From contig VBAL01000091.1 in NCBI GenBank assembly GCA_005888595.1, forward strand, positions 1-35,843: DNA of 35,843 nt. The letters run 5' to 3'. Under the pieces are notes generated by a model that saw nothing but the letters and a program-made list of their open reading frames with translations, was not told the DNA's origin and searched no databases. This document shows positions 1 to 8,094 of the stretch, piece after piece. Each line of letters starts with the position of its first letter. The stretch's first letter is position 1. The position numbers and the translations under genes are program-made. This DNA comes from Candidatus Segetimicrobium genomatis (GTDB taxonomy: Bacteria > Sysuimicrobiota > Sysuimicrobiia > Sysuimicrobiales > Kaftiobacteriaceae).

Positions 1-246
1 CACGCGCACTGTCCCGGGGAGCCCCATTTCCTGCAGCAGCCGCGCCATCACCGTGTGCGCGATCGCGCCGGGGTTGCCTTTGAGGGTCACGCGGACCCGA
101 GCCTCACGCGCGCCCAGACCGAGCATCCCGCGGGCGCCCGGATCGACGATCTCGACATCGACGTCATCGCGCTCGACGCCAAGCTCCCCCGCGGCCCTGC
201 CGACCGCCTCCTCCACCGTCCGCCCAGTTGTTTCGACTTGCCTCAT
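1..246 (-). CDS. jag: Jag/KhpB RNA-binding protein, N-terminal part (cut by window edge)
   Basis: My translation from the ATG at 246 gives 82 residues of an open frame that runs off the left edge. It starts MRQVETTGRTVEEAVGRAAG and contains GARGMLGLGAREARVRV, the typical Jag-N motif (GxKGFLGLGxxxAxV). The KH and R3H domains would lie outside the window. Jag/KhpB is an RNA-binding partner of KhpA and is usually encoded directly after yidC, as here. The ATG overlaps the yidC stop by four bases (ATGA), which suggests translational coupling. The ORF track lists no entry because the frame is open at the edge. Confidence 0.9.
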   Translation of the reverse strand, partial: MRQVETTGRTVEEAVGRAAGELGVERDDVDVEIVDPGARGMLGLGAREARVRVTLKGNPGAIAHTVMARLLQEMGLPGTVRV

Positions 247-977
247 CTCTTTTTCGTCCCCTTGGGGCGCTGTGGCAGCAGAGACGGTAAGGCCTTCTGG
301 GGGGCCGGCCCAGAGGCAGGTGTGGGCCTCGGCCGGCCGACGACGACGAGGTACTCAACCAGGTATGCGAGCGTCGAGACGGCCCAGTAGATCGACAAGG
401 CGACCTGAAAGCTCAGTGCGAAGAAGGCGATCATGACGGGCATGAAGATGAACATCCGGGCCTGCTGCGGGTCGGAAATCGTCATCCGTTGCTGCAAGTA
501 CGTGGTGAAGCCCACCAGGACGACTATCGCCAGCAACACCGGCTGGCGAACGAGGTCGATCACGCAGGTCGTCGAGAACGGATGCTGGCACGGTACCTTG
601 TCGAGCACCAAGCCGAGAAAGGTTTCGCCACCGAAAAGATTCGGCCGCCGCAGTGCGCCGAACAGGCCGTACAGCACCGGCAACTGCACCAGCTGAGGCA
701 GGCAGCCGGAAAACGGGTTGACGCTGTTGGCGCGGTAGAGATTCATCATCTCTGTGTTCATGGCCCGGGGGTCGTCGCGGTACTTCTCCCGCAGCACGGC
801 AAGTTGGGGCGCCAACGCCTGCATGGCTTTCATCGACTTCAGCGACTTCCGCGTCAACGGATGCAGGACGAGTTTCATGGCCAGCGTCAGCAGGATGATG
901 TCGACGCCGTAGTTGGCGATCCAGCCGTGGAGCGTGTTCAGAATCTGCACCAGCACGTCCGCGATGGGTTTGATCAA
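243..977 (-). CDS. yidC: Membrane protein insertase YidC/SpoIIIJ (short Gram-positive type)
   Basis: This 244-residue protein is a YidC/Oxa1 insertase that places membrane proteins in the lipid bilayer, alone or with SecYEG. It has hydrophobic segments near residues 10-40, 95-110, 145-165 and 175-215, the cytoplasmic stretch KSMKAMQALAPQLAVLREKYRDDP, and the conserved NPFSGCLPQLVQLPVLYGLF. The C-terminal tail is basic (LPQRPKGTKKR), as expected for ribosome contact. There is no large periplasmic domain and no lipobox at the N terminus. The hydrophilic-groove arginine (E. coli R366 in VRGIMYPLT) aligns with lysine here (MKLVLHPLT). It lies between yidD and jag in the classic rpmH-rnpA-yidD-yidC-jag order. 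Confidence 0.96.
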   Translation of the reverse strand: MIKPIADVLVQILNTLHGWIANYGVDIILLTLAMKLVLHPLTRKSLKSMKAMQALAPQLAVLREKYRDDPRAMNTEMMNLYRANSVNPFSGCLPQLVQLPVLYGLFGALRRPNLFGGETFLGLVLDKVPCQHPFSTTCVIDLVRQPVLLAIVVLVGFTTYLQQRMTISDPQQARMFIFMPVMIAFFALSFQVALSIYWAVSTLAYLVEYLVVVGRPRPTPASGPAPQKALPSLLPQRPKGTKKR

Positions 978-1010
978 CTGCGCACGTCCTCCTCGCTCAC
1001 CACCGCGCCG

Positions 1011-1223
1011 CTATGGAACCGGATCATAGCCGCCGGGATTCCACGGATGGCATCGCAGCAAGCGCCGCACCGCCAGCCCCGCTCCCCGCCAGGGCCCGTG
1101 GCGGGCGATGGCCTCCGCCGCGTACGACGAACACGATGGGGAGAACCGGCAACTCGGCGGCGTGTAGGGGGAAACAAATCGCTGGTAGGCACGGATCAGG
1201 ACCAACAGCAGACGGGTCATCAC
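1011..1223 (-). CDS. yidD: Membrane protein insertion efficiency factor YidD
   Basis: This 70-residue protein carries the full YidD signature: [29 protein letters not shown], followed by [17 protein letters not shown]. The family is a small membrane-associated protein with conserved cysteines that helps YidC-dependent insertion; the exact mechanism is unclear. The start is one of two adjacent ATG codons (1223 or 1220). It begins 10 bp after the rnpA stop and ends 33 bp before yidC, so it sits within one operon. The longer antisense-frame ORF at 974-1192 is a shadow of this gene. Confidence 0.95.
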   Translation of the reverse strand: MMTRLLLVLIRAYQRFVSPYTPPSCRFSPSCSSYAAEAIARHGPWRGAGLAVRRLLRCHPWNPGGYDPVP

Positions 1224-1233
1224 ACCTGCACCA

Positions 1234-1590
1234 CTAGAAACCTTCGCCAGCGCCGCGGACGACCCCCGCCTGCCTCAGAAGGCCGCGCACAGCCTCACGC
1301 AGCGCAGTGAACGGCGCATCGGCTGCCGGGATGCGAGGCACCAGCACAACGTCGAACCCACCGGCCACTCGATCCCGCTCCAAACGAATCGCTTCACGCA
1401 CGCGGCGGCGTATCCGGTTACGGCGCACGGCGCTGCCCGCGCTCCGTCTCACGGAGATGCCGATGCGCGTCACCGGCAGGCCGTTGGGCCGCGCGTATAA
1501 CACGGCCACATCGCCGGTCAATCGCCGGCCCTCACGATATGCGAGGCGGAACGCCGCAACGGAGCTCAGGGGATGTACCCGCGCCGGCAA
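1234..1590 (-). CDS. rnpA: Ribonuclease P protein component
   Basis: RnpA is the basic protein subunit of RNase P, which with the M1 RNA matures the 5' ends of tRNAs. The 118-residue product contains the family signature [13 protein letters not shown] near residues 56-68, preceded by [15 protein letters not shown], and ends in a short Gly-rich tail. The called start is TTG ([10 protein letters not shown]), 21 bp after rpmH. No better in-frame ATG or GTG is seen, and length is normal for the family. rpmH-rnpA adjacency is nearly universal in bacteria and supports the call. Confidence 0.94.
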   Translation of the reverse strand: MPARVHPLSSVAAFRLAYREGRRLTGDVAVLYARPNGLPVTRIGISVRRSAGSAVRRNRIRRRVREAIRLERDRVAGGFDVVLVPRIPAADAPFTALREAVRGLLRQAGVVRGAGEGF

Positions 1591-1611
1591 CGTACCCGCA
1601 GCCGCCGGCGC

Positions 1612-1749
1612 CTACACCGTCAGCCGCCAGCGCCCTTTGGCCTTACGCCGCCGCAGAACGTTGCGGCCACCGGTTGTACGGATCCGCTGCAAGAAGCCGT
1701 GAGTCTTCTTCCTGCGGTGCGCCTTCGGTTGGTATGTGCGTTTCGGCAC
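1612..1749 (-). CDS. rpmH: 50S ribosomal protein L34
   Basis: This gene is too short for the ORF track but clear on the minus strand. A GTG at 1749 opens 45 codons reading [45 protein letters not shown]. That is L34, with the invariant KRTYQP start, HGFLxRxxTxxGRxVLxxRRxKGR core and strongly basic composition. It is the first gene of the leftward operon next to the origin, which is its standard place. GTGAGGG just upstream may act as the ribosome binding site. Confidence 0.97.
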   Translation of the reverse strand: MPKRTYQPKAHRRKKTHGFLQRIRTTGGRNVLRRRKAKGRWRLTV

Positions 1750-1782
1750 GTGCCCTCACCCGCGTTCGGAGGAACAGCCTCC

Positions 1783-1811
1783 ACTATAACACAGCCGGAA
1801 AAACCGCTTCA
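1783..1811 (-). promoter_or_regulatory. Putative promoter of the rpmH operon
   Basis: On the minus strand TATAGT (1788-1783) matches the -10 consensus at five of six positions. A weak -35 candidate TGAAGC lies 17 bp upstream. It is 33 bp ahead of the rpmH GTG. The -10 is convincing, the -35 is poor. Confidence 0.4.
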
Positions 1812-1826
1812 GCGCGAGCGGGGTGG

Positions 1827-2106
1827 TGTGGATAACCTGGGCACAACACGGCCCTGTATCCACAGATTCTCCGGAAAGTAACGGCCCCGTGACGAACACA
1901 CTCTCCCGAAACCATGGGGAGTCCCGGTCGTGGAGCTTTCTCACCAGTCCTCCGTTCAGACTATCCACAGCATTTTTCATTGCTGTGGATAACTCCGCGA
2001 AGGCGCCCGGATAGCGGATGCCATTGCGCCGCCGCGCACCTGTGTTCGGCAGGAAGCGTCTTCACGCTGCACGAACATCCGGTCACTTCCCCAGGGACTA
2101 TCCACA
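1827..2106. other. oriC: oriC, first DnaA-box cluster (rpmH side)
   Basis: Five DnaA boxes lie in the intergenic region between rpmH and the GHKL/HTH gene. Two are perfect on the minus strand (TGTGGATAA at 1827-1835 and 1984-1992). Three on the plus strand have one mismatch to TTATCCACA: GTATCCACA at 1856-1864, CTATCCACA at 1961-1969 and CTATCCACA at 2098-2106. The flanking genes diverge from this region. No strongly AT-rich tract is present here; the likely unwinding element is in the dnaA-dnaN gap. The rest of 1750-2283 holds nothing else I can identify. Confidence 0.88.
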
Positions 2107-2283
2107 ATCGTGGTCACCGTTCGCTCGCTCACGGAGTATCGTGAAATGTGCTTCCGCGCGCTCGCCGGGGTAGGACTTTGCGACCCGGCGGCAAACTTCG
2201 GTGACCATCTCACACGATCAGACGGCCCATGTCCGCGCACCGTCGCCCTGCGGCAGCACCACTTGACCTGACGGAGGGCGGCA

Positions 2284-3051
2284 ATGGCGGAGTTCTTGCG
2301 ATCTATTCAGGACAGCGACGGACCGGCGGACGCCGCCGAGCCAGAAGTCCGGCTCGCCGTGTATGATTCGCCGCTGGCCGCGCCCAGGGTGGTGTCGCTG
2401 CGCGGGCGCGAATTCCACGAGTTCGTGGGCGATCTTGCGGCACGGACGTACAACTTCGGGCGAGAACGCGGCGGCCGCATCCCGTACATCGTCATCCGGG
2501 AGATCATCGAGAATCTGATCCACGCATACTTCCAGGGCGCCGTGATCAGCATCTTGGACGACGGGAACACGATCCGTATCTCTGACCAGGGACCAGGCGT
2601 TCCGGACAAGGAGAAGGCGCTGCAACCCGGATTCACGACCGCCACGCCCCAGATGCGCCGCCTCATCAAAGGCGTGGGCTCGGGCCTACCCGTGGCCAGA
2701 GAGCAACTGGCATTCCTCGGCGGCGCGATCGCCATTGACAACAACCTCGCCCGCGGCACCGTCGTCACGCTCACCGTCGGCGCCGAAAGTCCCAAGGCCT
2801 CCCCTCAAGTGCTGGAGCACCCCAGCCGGCCCGAACCTACACCCCGACAAAAGAAAGTCCTCCTGCTCATCGCCGAGCTGGGATCCGCGGGACCATCGGC
2901 GATCGCGAAAGAACTCGCCGTCAGCCAGAGCACGGCCTACCGCGAACTCCATCTCCTGGCGCGCTGGCGGCTCGTGGACAGCAAGGGTGGTGGAAAACGC
3001 ACGCTCACGGAAGAAGGCATCGCGGTCCTAGGCGAGGTCTTTAAGCCGTAA
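2284..3051 (+). CDS. GHKL (histidine-kinase-like) ATPase domain protein with C-terminal winged helix, upstream of dnaA
   Basis: This 255-residue protein has an N-terminal region without a recognisable sensor (1-50), a HATPase_c/GHKL fold (about 70-165) and a C-terminal winged helix-turn-helix (about 185-250). The ATP-binding boxes are visible: N box [11 protein letters not shown]1 box [11 protein letters not shown]2-like box GVGSGLPVA and closing [20 protein letters not shown]. The C-terminal part ([42 protein letters not shown]) reads as a transcription-factor-type wHTH. No clear H-box for autophosphorylation is seen, so it may be an ATP-gated DNA-binding regulator rather than a kinase. GGAGG precedes the ATG at good spacing. 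It lies between two DnaA-box clusters, immediately before dnaA, which suggests a role linked to replication initiation. That role is inference. Confidence 0.8.
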   Translation: MAEFLRSIQDSDGPADAAEPEVRLAVYDSPLAAPRVVSLRGREFHEFVGDLAARTYNFGRERGGRIPYIVIREIIENLIHAYFQGAVISILDDGNTIRISDQGPGVPDKEKALQPGFTTATPQMRRLIKGVGSGLPVAREQLAFLGGAIAIDNNLARGTVVTLTVGAESPKASPQVLEHPSRPEPTPRQKKVLLLIAELGSAGPSAIAKELAVSQSTAYRELHLLARWRLVDSKGGGKRTLTEEGIAVLGEVFKP

Positions 3052-3089
3052 GGCATGACCACCAGCACTCATCCCGGGGGGCAACAGTC

Positions 3090-4408
3090 ATGGCCGTCGA
3101 CACGTCATCTGCGGTCGGCATCTGGCAGGAAGCGCTCCGCCGCATCGAGAGCCGACTGAGCAAACCGACGTACGAGTTGTACCTCAAGAACATGACGCCG
3201 CTGGCGGTCCGCGGGGACACCTTTGTGTTTTCCGTGCCCAGCCGCCACGCCAAAGAGTGGATCGAGTCGCGACATGCCAGTCTGATCCACGGCGCGTTGC
3301 AGGAAGTACTGGCGCGCGCCATCACGATTCAACTGACCGTGGTGGAAGACGGCCCGGCCGCACCCGCCCCGACGGCGCCCGTGCGCGGACCGGACGGACT
3401 CCCGCTGAGCCCCAAGTACACGTTCGATACGTTTGTCATCGGCACGGGCAACCGCTTTGCACACGCAGCCGCGATGGCCGTGGCGGAAGCGCCGGCCCGC
3501 GCCTACAACCCCTTGTTCATCTACGGCGGCGTGGGCCTCGGCAAAACCCACCTGCTGCAAGCCATCGGGCACCACGTCGTTCATCGCCAGCAATTACACC
3601 GCGTCGCCTACATCAGCAGCGAGAAGTTTACGAACGAACTGATCAACGCCATCCGCGACGACCGGACCCTGGAGTTCCGCACCAAGTACCGGAGCGTCGA
3701 CGTCCTGCTCATCGATGACATCCAGTTCCTGGCCGGAAAAGAACGGACACAGGAAGAGTTCTTCCACACCTTCAACACGCTGCATGAAGCCAGCCGGCAG
3801 ATCATCATCACCAGCGACCGACCACCCAAAGAGATCCCCACGCTGGAGGACCGTCTGCGCTCCCGTTTCGAGTGGGGCCTCATCGCCGACATCCAGCCGC
3901 CGGACCTGGAGACACGCATAAGGCCGAACTTGACGGCCTGAGCGTTCCAGACGAAGTCGCGGAATTTATCGCCCAGCGCATCCAATCCAACATCCGCGAG
4001 CTCGAGGGTGCGCTTGTCCGCGTCGTCGCTTACGCCAGCCTGACCCGCGCTCCTATGACGGTGGATCTCGCCGCTGAGATCCTCAAAGAATTGCTCCCGG
4101 CCTCCGCCAGCCGGCCCGTCACGATCCAGATGATCCAGAAAGCCGCAGCCGAACACTTCGGGTTGCGCGTTGAGGAAATGCGGGCCAAGCGTCGCACCAA
4201 AGGAATCGCTTTCCCCAGGCAAGTCGCCATGTACCTGGCGCGCGAACTGACGGACGCTTCGCTCCCGCGGATCGGCGAAGAATTCGGCGGTCGCGATCAT
4301 ACGACTGTGATGCATGCGTGTGATCGTGTGAAAGAAGCGCTTACAAAAGACTCGTATCTCGCCGCAGGCCTGAAAAAACTCATAGACACTTTACGCAACT
4401 CCGAGTGA
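3090..4408 (+). CDS. dnaA: Chromosomal replication initiator DnaA, frameshifted by an apparent 16-nt deletion
   Basis: DnaA binds origin boxes and melts the unwinding element. Frame one from ATG 3090 encodes domain I ([19 protein letters not shown]) and most of the AAA+ domain: Walker [13 protein letters not shown], Walker [26 protein letters not shown], sensor [14 protein letters not shown] and box [16 protein letters not shown]. It goes out of frame after PPDLETRI (near 3920) and stops at 3941. The rest continues in another frame as [18 protein letters not shown] through the domain IV signature [12 protein letters not shown] to the stop at 4408. Family proteins have about five more residues (AILRK) at this junction, so about 16 nt are missing. 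dnaA is essential in nearly all bacteria, so assembly error or strain mixture is more likely than a true null. ORF 3872-4408 is the out-of-frame C-terminal part. Confidence 0.93.
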
Positions 4409-4430
4409 CCTCCGCCCTGTTTGGGGATAC

Positions 4431-4563
4431 TGTGGATGGACCCGCGTATCTATCCCCGGGCTATACACACCCCTTTCCCCTTGATACTGTAAGCGTGCAT
4501 CGGCTTGTCCACACTATCCACAGCAATATTAGTACTACGTATAGTTTTGTAATTATTAATTCC
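4431..4563. other. oriC: oriC, second DnaA-box cluster and AT-rich unwinding element (dnaA-dnaN gap)
   Basis: Two abutting near-consensus boxes, TTGTCCACA (4505-4513) and CTATCCACA (4514-4522), are followed at once by about 40 bp of very AT-rich DNA ending TTTTGTAATTATTAATT (to about 4562). That contrasts sharply with the GC-rich surroundings and is the best DNA unwinding element candidate. Weaker box-like sites are TGTGGATGG (4431-4439) and CTATACACA (4461-4469), and another TTGTCCACA (4586-4594) lies inside the first dnaN codons. TAGTACTAC in the AT tract could contribute DnaA-trio-like elements, but this is uncertain. Confidence 0.85.
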
Positions 4564-4574
4564 GGAGGGAAACG

Positions 4575-5687
4575 ATGTGGGTGAGTTGTCCACAGACGGC
4601 GTTGTTGAAAGCAGTACAAATCGTGGGACGAGGAATTTCAGCGCGCACAACGATGCCCATTTTAGGCTACGTTTTGATGGAGACCCAAAAAGACGGGATC
4701 AAATTAACAGCAACCGATCTGGAACTTGCGATGCAAGTAGTGGAAGTGGCCGCCGAGGTGAAGCAGGGCGGCCAGTTGACGCTGCCGGCGCGGATTCTGA
4801 GCGAGATCATAGGCAACTTACCTGTGGCGACGGTCGAGATCAAGGCGCCGGAAGGAAGTGCGCAGGCGGAGATCACTTGTGAGACGAGTCACTTCGAGAT
4901 CCTGGGCTTACCCGCGACTGATTTTCCCACGTTGCCGCGTACGGATGGAGAGGCTGTGGGCGAAGTCGATGCCGATGTCATGCGTATGATGATCAACCAG
5001 ACCATTTTTGCCGTTTCCGCGGACGAAACGCGGCCATTCTTAACCGGTGTATATACGGTGCTAGACGGTGGGGAGGCCAAGTTCGTCGCAACGGACGGCG
5101 GTCGTTTGGCATTGCGAAAAGCGCAGCTCCCGCAAGCCGCGCGGCAGAAGATCGGGGTGATTGTACCGGCGAAGGCGATGCAGGAACTAGCGCGCGCGCT
5201 GGCGGGCGTGGAGGGTGCGGTGCAGCTGAGGATGGCCGACAACCAGCTGGTCTTTACCGTGCCGGGTCTACGCGTGTACTCCCGTTTGATCAGCGGGCAG
5301 TTTCCGAATTACCAACAGGTCATCCCGCAGGAATTTAAGCAGCGCATCCGCGTCCAGACCGAGCGCTTGCTGCGCGCCGTACGCCGCGCCTCAATCACGG
5401 CGCGGGACTCGGCGAATGTCGTGCGGTTGCGGGCCGAGGGCAAGAAGTTGACGCTGACGTCGAATACGCCGGAAGTCGGCAAGGCGCGCGAGGAAGTAGA
5501 GGTCGCCGCCGAGGGAGAGCCAATCGAGGCGGCGTTCAATGCGCGGTATCTGATGGACTGCCTCAACAGCATCGAGGCAGATGAACTGTTTTTGGAACTC
5601 ACCGGACCGCTCAGCCCCGGGGCGATCCGCCCGGCCCACCACAGCGACTACGTCTACGTTCTTGCGCCGGTGCGAGTCTATTCATAA
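4575..5687 (+). CDS. dnaN: DNA polymerase III beta subunit (sliding clamp)
   Basis: DnaN forms the dimeric ring that tethers DNA polymerase III to DNA. The 370-residue length is normal for three clamp domains. Family features include TTMPILGYVLMET, ATDLELAMQV, LPARILSEIIGNLP, FVATDGGRLALRK, SGQFPNYQQVIP, SITARDSANVVRLR and the C-terminal tract FNARYLMDCL...GAIRPAHHSDYVYVLAPVRV. The ATG follows GGAGGG at ideal spacing. A DnaA-box-like TTGTCCACA overlaps codons 4-7, so origin and coding sequence overlap slightly. The codon use in the first 50 codons is less GC-rich than the rest, like the adjacent unwinding element. Confidence 0.97.
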   Translation: MWVSCPQTALLKAVQIVGRGISARTTMPILGYVLMETQKDGIKLTATDLELAMQVVEVAAEVKQGGQLTLPARILSEIIGNLPVATVEIKAPEGSAQAEITCETSHFEILGLPATDFPTLPRTDGEAVGEVDADVMRMMINQTIFAVSADETRPFLTGVYTVLDGGEAKFVATDGGRLALRKAQLPQAARQKIGVIVPAKAMQELARALAGVEGAVQLRMADNQLVFTVPGLRVYSRLISGQFPNYQQVIPQEFKQRIRVQTERLLRAVRRASITARDSANVVRLRAEGKKLTLTSNTPEVGKAREEVEVAAEGEPIEAAFNARYLMDCLNSIEADELFLELTGPLSPGAIRPAHHSDYVYVLAPVRVYS

Positions 5688-5785
5688 TAAGAACGGATTC
5701 TCCCCGGTCTTCCTGGTCTTCGCGGTTTCATCCGGCACGGCCACGCGCATGCAACCGACCGCGTGCAGGTAGACCAGATAGACGC

Positions 5786-6004
5786 TTGGCGGCGAAGCGC
5801 ATTCTCATCGAAACGAAGAGCGTTGAGTTGGCCGCATTCTTAAAGTGGGCTCAGGCCGTCGGTACCGGGGGGCAGGCGAAGACGTTGATTCAATCCGGGC
5901 GGGTGAAGGTGAACGGTCAGGTGGAACTCCGGCGGGGGCGGACGCTTGTGCCGGGAGACCGCGTGGAGGTCGGGGGGCGCGTTCTGGAGGTCGTTGGCGC
6001 GTGA
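5786..6004 (+). CDS. yaaA: S4-domain RNA-binding protein YaaA/RlbA
   Basis: This 72-residue protein is a single S4 domain: FLKWAQAVGTGGQAKTLIQSGRVKVNGQVELRRGRTLVPGDRVEVGG. In B. subtilis the equivalent gene yaaA lies between dnaN and recF, as here. The family binds RNA and has been linked to ribosome assembly. The start is TTG at 5786 and no clear ribosome binding site is seen. The stop is one base before the recF ATG. The 98-bp gap before it holds short GGTCTTC-like repeats but no recognisable gene. Confidence 0.9.
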   Translation: MAAKRILIETKSVELAAFLKWAQAVGTGGQAKTLIQSGRVKVNGQVELRRGRTLVPGDRVEVGGRVLEVVGA

Positions 6005-6005
6005 G

Positions 6006-7133
6006 ATGTACCTGACGCAGTTGCGGCTCGTGAACGTGCGGAATCATCGCCGGACTGAACTTGAACCGGCGCCGGGCGTCAATATCTTTGTGGGAGCGAA
6101 CGCCCAGGGGAAGTCAACGGTGTTGGAAGCGGTGGAACTGACGGCCACCGGCCGGTCGCAGCGCGCTGCGCAGGAGGCCGAGCTGATCACGCTGGGAGAA
6201 AGCTGGGCCCGGGTGCACGCACGCAGCAGGCGCGCCGATCGCGATGAAGACGTCGATCTGGCGTTTCGGCAAGAGGCCTCGGCCCCGCGCGTGGACCACA
6301 CCTGGAGAGAGATCCGCATCAACGGAGTGCCGGTGCGCAGGGGTGAGCTGTTTGGGCACGTGCTGTGCGTGACGGCGGGCCCGGATGATCCCGAGGTCGC
6401 CCGGGGACGTGCCGCGTTCCGCCGGCGCTTGGTGGATGTGTTGCTGGCGCAGATCAGTCCCGCATACTATTACGTGGCGACGCGCTACGCGCGGGCGGTC
6501 GTGCAGCGCAACCGGTTGCTGCGCGGCAAGACCGTGGCTGCGGCCGACTTCGATCCGTGGGACGATCAGGTAGCATCGCTCGGCGCTACGGTAACATTGC
6601 GCCGTCGGGATCTGGTGGCGCGACTGGCTGCGGCGGCGGGCCGGATCTACCGGGAGCTCAGCGGGGGCCGCGAGGAGCTGGTTGTGACATACGCGGCGAA
6701 CCTCCCCGGGAGTGAAGAAGCTGAACTCATCCAGGCGGCCCGAGAGGCGATGGCCGCACAGCGTCAGGCCGAGCGGGCTCGGGGCGTGACGCTGGTGGGA
6801 CCGCACCGGGATGAGATTACGCTGGAAGTGGACCGCCGGCTCCTGCGGCTTTACGGGTCGCGAGGGCAGCAGATGGCGGCGGTGCTGGCGCTGCGCCTGG
6901 CGGAACGGCAAGTGCTGCACGAAGAAACCGGAGAAGAGCCGGTGCTGCTGCTGGACGACGTCGTCATGACCCTCGATGAGTCCCGGCAGGCGCGGCTGCT
7001 GGCATTTGCCCGCGGCGCCCAGGCGCTCGTCACGGTTACGACGCTGGCCGCTCTGGCCGTGCTGCCGTCTGATGCCATGGTATTCCGAGTCGCCGGGGGG
7101 GCCGTTGAAGCGCAGCGCGCTCACCTCGCTTAG
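6006..7133 (+). CDS. recF: DNA replication and repair protein RecF
   Basis: RecF is an SMC-like ATPase that helps load RecA at gaps and stalled forks. From the ATG at 6006 the product is 375 residues, typical for the family, and starts MYLTQLRLVNVRNHRRTELEP. Walker A is GANAQGKST, the family YGSRGQQ motif appears as LYGSRGQQMAAVLALRLAE, and Walker B is EEPVLLLDDVVMTLDESRQ. The track ORF begins 20 codons earlier, but that stretch lies over the S4 gene and is not RecF-like. It ends 29 bp inside the next gene, consistent with coupling. Confidence 0.95.
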   Translation: MYLTQLRLVNVRNHRRTELEPAPGVNIFVGANAQGKSTVLEAVELTATGRSQRAAQEAELITLGESWARVHARSRRADRDEDVDLAFRQEASAPRVDHTWREIRINGVPVRRGELFGHVLCVTAGPDDPEVARGRAAFRRRLVDVLLAQISPAYYYVATRYARAVVQRNRLLRGKTVAAADFDPWDDQVASLGATVTLRRRDLVARLAAAAGRIYRELSGGREELVVTYAANLPGSEEAELIQAAREAMAAQRQAERARGVTLVGPHRDEITLEVDRRLLRLYGSRGQQMAAVLALRLAERQVLHEETGEEPVLLLDDVVMTLDESRQARLLAFARGAQALVTVTTLAALAVLPSDAMVFRVAGGAVEAQRAHLA

Positions 7134-7635
7134 AACGATCCTGCGCTCCGCGGCCACGGCGCTCGGTGTCGAACGGGCCGCGCACGAAGCGCTGATCGTC
7201 GAGATGTGGTCGGAGATCGTAGGCCAGGAGGCGGGTGCACACGCACACCCGGTCGAGTTACGCGGGACCACACTGCTCGTAGAGGTGGAACCGGGGTTGT
7301 GGGTGCAGGAACTGTCGGCCCGGCGGGGGCAGTTCGTGGAAGCCATCAACCGCCGGCTGGAGGGCCGCGTCGTCGCCGAGATCCGGATCCGACCGGGCCG
7401 CGATGCGGCGGTAGAGCCTGGGCCGGAAGGTGCGCCGCGGGTCGAGGGCGGTGGGCCAGAACTATCAGAGCAAGAGCTGAGCACGATTGACCGGACCGTC
7501 GCGGAGATTCCCGACCAGGAGTTGCGTGAAGCCGCGCGGCGGGCGATGCACAGCGAGATGATGTGGAGGAAGCGCCGTGCTCAGGGTCAGCAGCCGGCAG
7601 TCACCACTCAACAGTCATCCGAACCCCATGATTGA
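7105..7635 (+). CDS. DUF721 (DciA-like) protein
   Basis: This is the DUF721 family gene that commonly follows recF. Some members (DciA) load the replicative helicase in bacteria lacking DnaC/DnaI. The likely start is TTG 7105 behind a G-run, giving 176 residues beginning LKRSALTSLRTILRSAATALG. The conserved core WSEIVGQEAGAHAHPVELRGTTLLVEVEPGLWVQELSARRGQFVEAIN is present, and the C-terminal half is acidic and low complexity. The last residues (AQGQQPAVTTQQSSEPHD) are encoded by the left arm of a heptamer inverted repeat, so the tail looks acquired. Family assignment is firm, helicase-loader function is inference. Confidence 0.82.
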   Translation: MKRSALTSLRTILRSAATALGVERAAHEALIVEMWSEIVGQEAGAHAHPVELRGTTLLVEVEPGLWVQELSARRGQFVEAINRRLEGRVVAEIRIRPGRDAAVEPGPEGAPRVEGGGPELSEQELSTIDRTVAEIPDQELREAARRAMHSEMMWRKRRAQGQQPAVTTQQSSEPHD

Positions 7636-7664
7636 CTGCAGACTGTCGACTGCCGCCTGCTGAC
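7586..7664. repeat. Heptamer inverted-repeat element (CAGTC unit)
   Basis: Left arm 7586-7616 and right arm 7634-7664 are reverse complements at 25 of 31 positions around a 17-nt loop. Each arm is a run of 7-nt units (GACTGCA, GACTGTC, GACTGCC on the right). The left arm is the 3' end of the DUF721 gene. Confidence 0.8.
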
Positions 7665-7672
7665 ATGCTGCT

Positions 7673-7948
7673 GTGTACGTCCACCTCGGCGGTGAGTTGA
7701 TCGCGCGCGTCACCGATATCGTGGCGGTGCTTGATGTCCGGCTGGTGCACAGCTCCGATATCAACCAGGAGTTCGTCGACAAAGCCGGGGCGGCGAAGCG
7801 CCTGTTGGGAAGTGGGCTCACGCCCGACTGCCGGGCCCTCGTCGTCACCAAAGCGGGTGTCATTACGTCCTCCCTTTCCCCCGCGACGCTGGCCCGCCGG
7901 ATGACCCATCTGCGGCAAGCGGCGATGGCCTGGGAACGCGAAACGTAA
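7673..7948 (+). CDS. remB: RemB/YaaB-type DUF370 protein (extracellular matrix regulator family)
   Basis: The 91-residue product starts MYVHLGGELIARVTDIVAVLDV and contains LVVTKAGVITSSLSPATLARRM, matching the YaaB/RemB family (B. subtilis MYIHLGDDF...SIVVTVQNIYYSPLSSSTLKKR). The same gene lies between recF and gyrB in B. subtilis. RemA of this family binds DNA as rings and controls matrix genes; the RemB role is less clear. The start is GTG at 7673, nine bases after a heptamer hairpin and without an obvious ribosome binding site, so the hairpin may affect translation. Confidence 0.88.
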   Translation: MYVHLGGELIARVTDIVAVLDVRLVHSSDINQEFVDKAGAAKRLLGSGLTPDCRALVVTKAGVITSSLSPATLARRMTHLRQAAMAWERET

Positions 7949-7970
7949 GGCTGGGCGCGGGTTTCGTGCG

Positions 7971-7998
7971 TTGACACCCCTTCCAGGTGCGTGATAAA
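7971..7998 (+). promoter_or_regulatory. Promoter for gyrB-gyrA
   Basis: A perfect TTGACA (7971-7976) is followed after 16 bp by GATAAA (7993-7998), a four-of-six match to the -10 consensus. It precedes a roughly 150-nt leader before gyrB and follows the remB stop by 22 bp. Confidence 0.6.
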
Positions 7999-8094
7999 CT
8001 GACTTGTGCTGCTTTTTGGCACCCTTACACGCGCTAGGCCAGCAACGTCTGTTTCGCAAGCGCCTGCAGGGTCCAAAAAAGTCTACGATTCGGG

